DNA of 64,000 bases from Wolfiporia cocos. Its lineage: Eukaryota > Basidiomycota > Agaricomycetes > Polyporales > Phaeolaceae. The DNA is taken from the NCBI GenBank assembly GCA_029448655.1, contig JACCLO010000001.1:2790001-2854000 (forward strand), written 5' to 3'. The translations under genes were made by a program, and so were the position numbers. Shown piece after piece: positions 56,685 to 64,000 of the stretch. The notes beneath the pieces were generated by a model. The model saw nothing but the letters and a program-made list of their open reading frames with translations. It had not been told where the DNA came from and did no database searches. How positions within the stretch are numbered: the first letter of the stretch is position 1; every line of letters begins with the position of its first letter.

Positions 56685-57604
56685 ATGAGCCAAACCGACG
56701 CTGCGAGAATCACTGGTGCCTACGAGGGTGTCCAGTTCAAGATTGACAACCGCGACAGCAACTCCATGCTTTACATGCGCCTTCAGCCTGGTTTTGAGGT
56801 GCTTGGCAAGCCTGGCTCCCTCGTCTCCATGGACCCGACGGTCCAAATCAAGGGAAAGGTGCGCACCTGTCCCCTCCGTCACCGACGCCTCCTTTGTACT
56901 GATTGTCCGCGGACAGATGAACTTCAGCTTCAAGAAGCTCCTGACGGGTGGAGAGCTGTCATTCTCGCACTTCTGGGGCCCTGGAGAGGTCGTGATGGCG
57001 CCTGAGACGTGGGGCGACATCACGCAGATCTCCCTCGACGGGAGATGCTCGTGGCACTTTGGCAAGCACGCGTTCCTCGCGTGTACGCCTGGTGTCCAGA
57101 TGAACACGAAGGCGCAGAGCTTTGGGAAGATGATCTGTACGTCTCGTCGTGCTTCCAGACTCGGCATATTGCTGACAATAGACCGCAGTCTCGGGGCACG
57201 GCCTGTTCGTGGCGGAGGCCACGGGTGTTGGCATGCTGTTCGTGACGGGGCACGGTGCCATCATCACACGACAGCTGCAGGCTGGCGAGCAGTGGGTCGG
57301 TGAGTTGCCACACGCTCTTTTACGCGTAACAACGAGATACTAAGTTCATCTACAGTGAACAACGACCACATCGTCGCATGGAACTGCCAATACAACATGG
57401 AGAAGATCCAGGCTGGCGGTATCTGGTCGACCATCCAGACAGATGATGGTGCAGTATGCAGGTAAGCAATGCGCATCCTGCGGTGCAATGTCAGGACGCT
57501 GAGTGGCTGCCGTTAGATTTACTGGCCCTGGCACCGTGTATATCCAGTCGAGAAGTCCGGAGAACTTCATCGGCTGGATCGCCAGCCGTCTGCCAAACAA
57601 CTAA
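56685..57604 (+). CDS. AIM24 / DUF124 family protein
   Basis: Exons join(56685..56858, 56917..57136, 57189..57299, 57356..57461, 57517..57604), 232 residues, no breaks. Blocks: MLYMRLQPGFEVLGKPGSLV, MNFSFKKLLTGGELSFSHFW, GHGLFVAEATGVGMLFVTGH, VNNDHIVAWNCQYNMEKIQA and FTGPGTVYIQSRSPENF at the end. These fit the AIM24/TIGR00266 family, a symmetric beta-sandwich fold. Yeast Aim24 is a mitochondrial inner-membrane protein affecting MICOS; this shorter form lacks an obvious targeting presequence and resembles the bacterial-type single-domain members, so location is open. Start chosen at MSQTDAARITG, the only Met giving a complete domain. Confidence 0.85.
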
Positions 57605-58683
57605 GATGTGATCACGATGTCTGTATTATAGTACCGCTGTCTGTTTATCTCGCATATTGACTGATCGCGCTGGCTGTGCTTGAAGTTATGGTAGCAACAA
57701 AGGTAGGACTCTGTCGCAACGCGGTCAGACAGCTATAACAACGAGCGGCGACGAGAAGCAGCAAGGTACACTGTCCCGAGCATAATTGGTATGTCATATG
57801 GACAGTTATGCATAAGATAGACCCAAGTCATACTCAATCACGTCACATGACCAAAATCTGTCACGCCGAGGCAAGTTTGACAGAGTGGGCAACTTGCATT
57901 TGACATAACAATGGTCAAAGACCATTTGAGTAAAATCTAAAACCTGAGATCTCTTGCAAACACAAAGGTTGAGGATTTCGATTTTTGATAAAGTGCATCA
58001 GTCCCTTCTTATGTGGCTATTTATGTGGCCGACCCGTCGAATTAGTCAGCATCGCACAATTTAGGAGGATGACATTATCCATCGAATATATGCCCAGACA
58101 TACAGATTGTGTCTTCCAACATGTAGTCTCGAGAGACCATTGCTAAGAGCATACAATCCACAAAGCGAACATTCAAAGGTATGATATACTGCCTCGTTAT
58201 ATTGTGAGTTAATTGTTGACGTTTACATAAATTCTATATGCGTTCGCAGATGTTTATGGATGCATACTGCAAGGGACTCTCTGGCTCCCAAGCAGCTTGG
58301 GCGGCGACTATGGTCGTAGAGTGACCCCAGAAGGTGTCTCGGCCAAGCTAGACAATGTAACATAGATTGAATCCTTTCATGCCCAGGACAGCACGTGTAC
58401 TCTGTTTTTGTAATTTACATATCATGTAATAGACAAGTCCTGATCATGCCGGATTAGTCTGCGGCACGTGGATGTCACGGTGTGACACCCCCTGGTTGAG
58501 TTCTATCACGTGCAGAGTCTTACGTGCAGAGTACATTGATGCATGATAATGATGCATGATGGCGCGGTCATGTGAGCGCGTCCAATGACCAATGGTCTGC
58601 CACTTTGGGATGTGGCGTTGCGCATGCCTTCCCCTGCAGTTGCATAGTTGCATTCTACCACGACCAGGCTCTCAGCTATCGAA
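57605..58683. other. Intergenic stretch between the AIM24-like and Rec114-like genes
   Basis: About 1.1 kb without a credible frame. CACGTG-type E-boxes occur near 58469 and 58508 (GGCACGTGG, ATCACGTGC), upstream of the Rec114-like start. No repeat family from the rest of the window is recognised here. Confidence 0.4.
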
Positions 58684-60315
58684 ATGTCTCAGTCAACTAC
58701 CTCAACGACGACATACAATCTGATCAAATACTCCCGCTCATACGCGCAAAGCAACGGGGAGTCTCAACAGGCCGAGCAGGAGTGGCAGCACTTCACTAAT
58801 CCCGTCATTCGCCTCGTGCTGGACGCGACAAAGTCGTCGGCAACGGGAGAGCTGGAAGCATTCAGACTACGCATATTGTGGAACTTGAGCGCAGGACCGG
58901 ATGCGATGGATACCGATCAACGGGACGTTATGTTTGTGAGACATCCGCTCATTTCATTTCAGAATGTAGCTGAGTGGCGGGACAGGAAGACATCGATATG
59001 CTCTCACTCTCGACAATGCAACACGGCGTGCCATCGCAACACGGCCTACCCTTGAAAGCGGTATATCGCGACTCGGTCGTGGGCATCCGCTACCTGCATT
59101 CCCGCACGGGAGCAGTACCTGTGCGCATATATTCACCTTTTTGTTCGAAATGCTACTAGATAGGTTATTACATAGTCCTTCAGGCGCTTTCAGGTTACGT
59201 TTCAGTCAGCAACGCTAGCGTCCAGCTTCATTGACGCGATCAAGTATATCTGTCCCTGCAAGGTGAACCCGCCGCCTCCGGTGCGCAAGGCTATGGCCAG
59301 GTATACGACGATGATGCCACCACCCGCAATTACGCAGGCTGTGTCACATCAGCATCCGGTGTCCGTTCAGAGCTCTTCACAACAAGTATATCAGGCAAAT
59401 GCACCGCGCATACAGCGTGCAATGTCCGTAGCAGGAGTGCTGAATCAACCGTCTACGCCTGCCACAGACCCAGCTCGACATCCTGGACCTCCAAGCCAAA
59501 GTCCTAGAGATGCTACACCTTGGAACAGCTCTTCTCAACTTGACCAACAGAGTCGAACTGTTGCCTCGGATGAGGTTAGCTCGCGTCAAGTTATCGCCCC
59601 GTCGCTCCGCCGAAGCTTTACTGCCCTGCCATCCTCAGCTCCACTTCAGCTGCCTGCTGCAAATAACGCTGCTTCTTGGAATCCTCCGTCTCACCTGCGG
59701 ACGCTACCTCCATCCGACGACTACATCCAATCTCGCCCGTCCTCTGCTACCACTGCATCTTCTGCTGTGGCTGACTACTCATTCCCCGCATCTTCTGAGG
59801 CTTCTCAGACAGAACGGCTTCGGACGCTATCCGAGCTTGAGTACACAGTCCAGTTGCGCCCCCCTGCTGCCATCGACCTAACTGCTGCTCCAGCTGACGC
59901 GCATCTCGAACCTGACTCAATATATGCGCGCCGTCTTCATGCAGATATACCTCCACCTCTCGTACCTCCTCACCTAGTGCAGCAGATCAATACCTCGACT
60001 GAACACGTGGTGCAGCCTGCGAGCGTTCTGGGACCTACTGAAACCGCACCTGTGTCGGGAGATGTGCTGAAGGCAACGGAAAATACGCCTATGCAAGACC
60101 TCATAACTACTCTGGAGGAGGTACCCACCCTGTACAACCTGCCACGCGAGGAGCTCGAGAGGTTGGTCGCAAGGGTCGTCCGCGAGGAAGGCTTCGTGAA
60201 GCTGGTATGTTTCAGTACGACGTGCGATCGCAGGCGATTATGCGACGGCTGACCACGTTAGCTGGAGAACTTGGACTCAATGTGGACTATCAAGAGTTAC
60301 CTTGGTCGAGCATAA
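58684..60315 (+). CDS. Rec114-like meiotic recombination protein
   Basis: Exons join(58684..58935, 58986..59114, 59194..60204, 60262..60315), about 481 residues; the second donor could instead be at 59121. The N-terminal part has the Rec114 order: YNLIKYSRSYAQ, EWQHFTNPVIRLVLDA, VVGIRYLHSRTGA, then VTFQSATLASSFIDAIKYIC, a PH-like fold in known Rec114 proteins. A long Pro/Ser/Thr/Gln-rich disordered middle follows. The short conserved C-terminus (LYNLPREELERLVARVVREE .. LLENLDSMWTIKSYL) would be the helical Mei4-binding, multimerising end. Rec114 works with Mei4 to activate Spo11 for meiotic double-strand breaks. Similarity is weak, as usual for this fast-evolving family. Confidence 0.55.
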
Positions 60316-60944
60316 CCGTCGACGGACAAGTATTCTTGGGCGCACAGGCACAAGATCTGCGCCAAGTTGTTGCTGACATATTGACCCGGCGAAGGAATCC
60401 ATAGCGTGCATCGCCATTTTCATCTATTATAGCGTACGAAAGGAAGGGCCTCCGCAATGGCTGTTTCCAAGATGTGGTCGAGTGGTCCCTAGCACGTCTG
60501 CAGAGGACTCGCCAGTGGCAGCTTGCTCAGACAAAGTGTCGTACCGTGTAAAGTCAATGGCGGTCCCTTGTCTACATGCCTCACGTATATCCGTCGTGCA
60601 CGCTCGCCAGAGTTAGATGTATCTCTCGCTGAGATGTAGTATTCGCACTCAATAGCCCGCTCCCCCGAGTATCCTATCGGCGACTCCTGCTAGAGCTTAC
60701 TTATGTCCTTCTCCAGTATCGAGACATGTTTCACACAGCAGAAACACATTTTGATTGTGAGGTGTTAGAAGAGATGAGCCACATGTAAGTCAAAAGTCTG
60801 CAGCGTACAAGCGAGAAACATTATGGAAGAGGGTGCAGAGCAAATTACATCGTACAACGATGCTGACGCGCACATTTGACCTGTGAAGTCTGCACGCATA
60901 CAAATTACAAGCCAACGAGAAATTTGGTGCGTGTTGGTTTCCCC

Positions 60945-61015
60945 TCGTGTCTCGGACACAAGGGTACTCGTCCCGAGGACCACGAAGAGGTCCGCACCAG
61001 GATGGACTCGGGAGT
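60945..61015. repeat. Repeat shared with 62690-62760
   Basis: GGTACTCGTCCCGAGGACCA, then a near-identical 25 bp (AGAGGTCYGCRCCAGGA), occurs here and 1.7 kb downstream in the same orientation, also preceded in both places by TTGGTTTCCC. It may mark a tandem duplication of the unresolved minus-strand gene. Confidence 0.6.
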
Positions 61016-62689
61016 CCACCCGCCCTCGGGAAGGCCGACCCAGAGGAGAGCACACCAGAAGGGAGCACACAAAAATAGATGACAATGACGACAAGCAGCA
61101 TATCAGAACAGAGTCGACACACGACTGTTGACAGAAAGGTCTAGAGTGTTGACAGCGTCAAAGTAACCAGGACACAGGGTGATGTGGCGGTAGTCATATA
61201 TTGCTGTGTTGGTCAAAATCGAGCACACCAGAGCACCAGAGGAAACCGGGATGTTGGGAAGAAACAGGACAGTAAGGGACACATGACATGGATAGCGAGC
61301 AGTGTGTGTTTTGACGGGGTCCATTGACGTTTGGCGTCAGTACAATTGCTCGGAGTAGTCTTGGAAGAGGTAATTCGCTGGGCGCAGTCTTGCTAAGGTG
61401 CGTGAATATATCGCAACCACATATCAACAGAGATAGAGGGCTCTACTGAAGAGCCACAAACATAGATAACACTAGAACCCTGCTTCGACCAGAGCAGTAC
61501 ATCGAAAGCAAAGCAGCAGTAATCGTGACTTGTTCATAGCTTGTCAAATACGATCTGTGAGCTCCACTGAGCTCATGTCTTGCCCATCAACGGGTCGGCG
61601 GGCAATAGTCGAAGTCTGCAGCAGGGACGTGTTATTAGGAACAAATTAAGTTATAATCAGAAGATGCCTACCTTGAAGTACCCAGCCGTTGCACTGTTCA
61701 AATGTCAGAGGTGAATGATTAATGGATGACATGAGAACGAGTGCGACCTTCAACCCCAGGAACTTACCAGCCAGAAATATGCAAACCAGACAGACATTCA
61801 TGGAGCTGGCAGTATGAGGATCTTCTGTATGTCCCCAGAAATGCGCAAGAAGGTCAACTCGAGCCAAACCAGACCATTGGATCACTTGTTGTCTGCGGTG
61901 ACATGAACGTTAAATAGCCCGCGAGAATTGACATGTTTTGTGTTAATGCTTCGTATGACCGAAGAACGTCGACCCAGAACATAAGTGTGGCCAGGAACAA
62001 GGGCAAATCACTTCAGCGAGACTCATAGCAAAACCCAGCAGAATCATCAATAGGTCTTCCCGTCCATTAACGGCTATGTCTATCCTTTGTCAGCTGACAC
62101 CGAAGTCTTCATATTGGCGAGCCAACATGTTATCCAGCGTGTATTGCCCAAAGTCTAGAAACGAAGCAGTTCAGCCAAAATTGCGCGTCGCATGCATACA
62201 ATATACTTACGGCAGGCCTTGATAGACTCCGTGTACACTGTATTGTGTGAATCGAGGAGGATGCTTAGAAGTATTTCAACAGACCATCCGCTGAGGATAA
62301 AGATAGAAAAGTCGGTCGTACCTTGCTGCTATCGATTCATTGGGATGGAGATCTTCAACGTACAGTCGGCGGGACAAGAGGAGATCAGGATGGGCACCTC
62401 TGTGTTGTGATGCACGACCACTCTGTGATATGATCAGTATTAAATATTAATGTTGTACGTATCCACGCTGCCGCTGTACAGCTTGCGATCCCATTCGTGG
62501 CACATACGCGGAGAATGCCGGAAGGCATGGCGAAGACATAGACTTCAGTGGGAATGAGGAGCAGAGGAACCAAACCTGGGGGAGGGAGAGAGAATCAGCA
62601 ATGGTGTATTAGATTGGGGTCTCACATGAGTGCGATTTAAGGCGCATGTTGGTTTCCCTACCTCATAGCGCTTCAAAACGCTACGAAGG

Positions 62690-62760
62690 AAGGTACTCGT
62701 CCCGAGGACCACGGAGAGGTCTGCGCCAGGAGGAGCATGGAAGTTCGTGCTCGACCCCCC
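62690..62760. repeat. Second copy of the repeat at 60945-61015
   Basis: Same GGTACTCGTCCCGAGGACCA core and flank. In both copies the minus strand can read PGADLxVVLGTST, so the shared piece may be an exon of two related genes rather than a non-coding repeat. Confidence 0.6.
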
Positions 62761-64000
62761 TCGGGGTACCTAGAAAACAAGAAGTGATCAGAGCTGGTCA
62801 CACTCTAAAATGAAAACACTGTTAATCGCTTAATGCGGTGCATTTGAGACTCCCGGTTCTCGCGTATACGCAATGGGACCTAGTAATGATTAGCATATTT
62901 AAAAGTGCACAAATGAGAATAAGCAACATACGGTTCATAAATGCTAGGAAACTGCCGATATAGAAAATATTGCTGAGTAGGCATCCATGGCTGGCCGGTA
63001 GTTGCGTATCCAGTGCTATATTATAATAAAGGGCGACGAGTAGACACGGAGCCAAAGGTCGGAAAAAAAATACCTTGCAGTGATCCAAATCGTCCATACT
63101 TTATCAAGTGTAGTCAGATACAGCAGAACCTACAGCAAATGTTAGCCCAACGAAACCGGTCCTTACACATAGCCGTGCGATCCTCGTCCCTGAAGGTTGA
63201 CGAGGCGATGTTGAGATCACGCGGTGTCTTCAAGACTTATATCAAACACCACACCTGGCGCCTGTTCCCTCACGTGCATACTCAGCGTTGCTTCGCGCGA
63301 GCGAGGCTGTTGTCCCCGCTTGTGCTCAACCTAGTCAATGATTAGCAATTTTCGGGGAGCAAGCGATCAAATGACGAACCTCAACTACACAGCACACCTG
63401 AGTCTTGCGACGATTGAATCATCGGGTGGTCGGGTCTGGAGCAACAGAAGAATCAGATATGACGTGGAATGAGGGATACTCACTAGCAGGCATCATATCA
63501 ACGTGGGAGATAGATTGAAAAGACCGTCAGCAATATTTCAACATTTAGCCACGTACCGTAGGATGCCGGCGCAATGCTAAGGTTGGCGCGACGATACAGA
63601 TCCTGAGGTAGAGGCAATCACACCATTGGGCATACTATTTGACGTCGGGGAGGATTCGCAGCGTGGATGCAGCCGATCTTGAAGCACGCCTCACGTTCAA
63701 CTCGAGCAGACGATCACACTTGCCAGGGCAGTTAGCCACCGCTGAGTCTGATCTCAGCGTGCAGTCAGCAATGTTGATAGGGGTCACAAAAATACGGCAG
63801 ACCTCATCGAATCACATGAAAGAGCGGTGAGATCTGAAGAAAGCAGAGCAATCAGCCACAGTAAGAGGGAGTACACCTTACCGATAAGTATCATGTATAC
63901 TGGCGTTCGCACAGGCTTTAAATGTGGCTTTCGGCATTGTGCAGGATGGCTCCTCGTACCTAATGATTTGAAATCACAGCATAGTCGTGAACTGATCAAC

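Larger units (their letters stand above)
60316..64000 (-). other. Unresolved region, exon-like membrane-segment pieces on the minus strand
   Basis: Short hydrophobic frames separated by GT..AG-like junctions lie on the minus strand: near 63160-63080 (YLTTLDKVWTIWITA), 62960-62890 (LLILICALLNMLIIT), 62573-62500 (VPLLLIPTEVYVFAM) and 61830-61740 (VCLVCIFLAGKFLGLK). They could be parts of one or two multi-pass membrane protein genes, possibly of the DUF6533 kind common in Agaricomycetes. I could not build a continuous model, so I list no CDS. Confidence 0.3.

Overview
This is eukaryotic, almost certainly basidiomycete (Agaricomycete) DNA. Genes are cut into many short exons by 45-80 nt introns with GT..AG ends; the 17-exon, 22-exon and 9-exon reading frames rebuilt here only close when such introns are removed. 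Transposon types are also typical of this group: dUTPase-bearing Ty3/gypsy chromoviruses, a Plavaka-type transposase, Tc1 and a hAT-like MITE.

Layout. 1-13023: two copies of a membrane-anchored GtaA-like (glutaminase A family) gene facing each other, the left one cut by the window edge, the right one intact; between them lie SINEs, a solo LTR and minisatellites. 13481-15285: a head-to-head SINE pair and an inverted-repeat element. 15290-19832: a decayed intron-rich gene on the minus strand with a divergent plus-strand gene for an LLxWD-repeat protein. 19860-37709: a nested retrotransposon complex. Element A (minus strand, TSD CACAC) carries four later insertions, each with its own 5-bp target duplication: full-length element B (plus strand, 21825-30279, GTGGC), a solo LTR of A's own family (ATAGG), and solo LTRs of two other families (GACAC, TGTCG). 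37710-47306: GC-rich repeat arrays around a broken Clp1-like gene, a broken Plavaka transposase gene, a relic of the GtaA-like tail, a Tc1 transposase and a hAT-like MITE. 48132-60315: a conserved gene block with PEX5 (peroxisomal import receptor), ILV3 (dihydroxy-acid dehydratase), a single-pass membrane protein, an AIM24/DUF124 protein and a Rec114-like meiotic protein. 60316-64000: unresolved exon-like pieces on the minus strand.

Elements A and B are diverged relatives with the same design: gag, then a -1 shifted pol (protease, dUTPase, reverse transcriptase, RNase H, integrase, chromodomain), then a third gene, ORF3. ORF3 lies -1 to pol over the pol 3' end and encodes a coiled-coil-like segment plus two C-terminal zinc knuckles. 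Both frames of the overlap are recognisably conserved between A and B, which I consider the most interesting signal in the window. Both elements also share an 11-nt Tf1/sushi-like self-priming signal.

Coordinates of multi-exon genes are outer limits; exon joins are in the evidence. Family names come from recognising motifs by eye; no database search was run.
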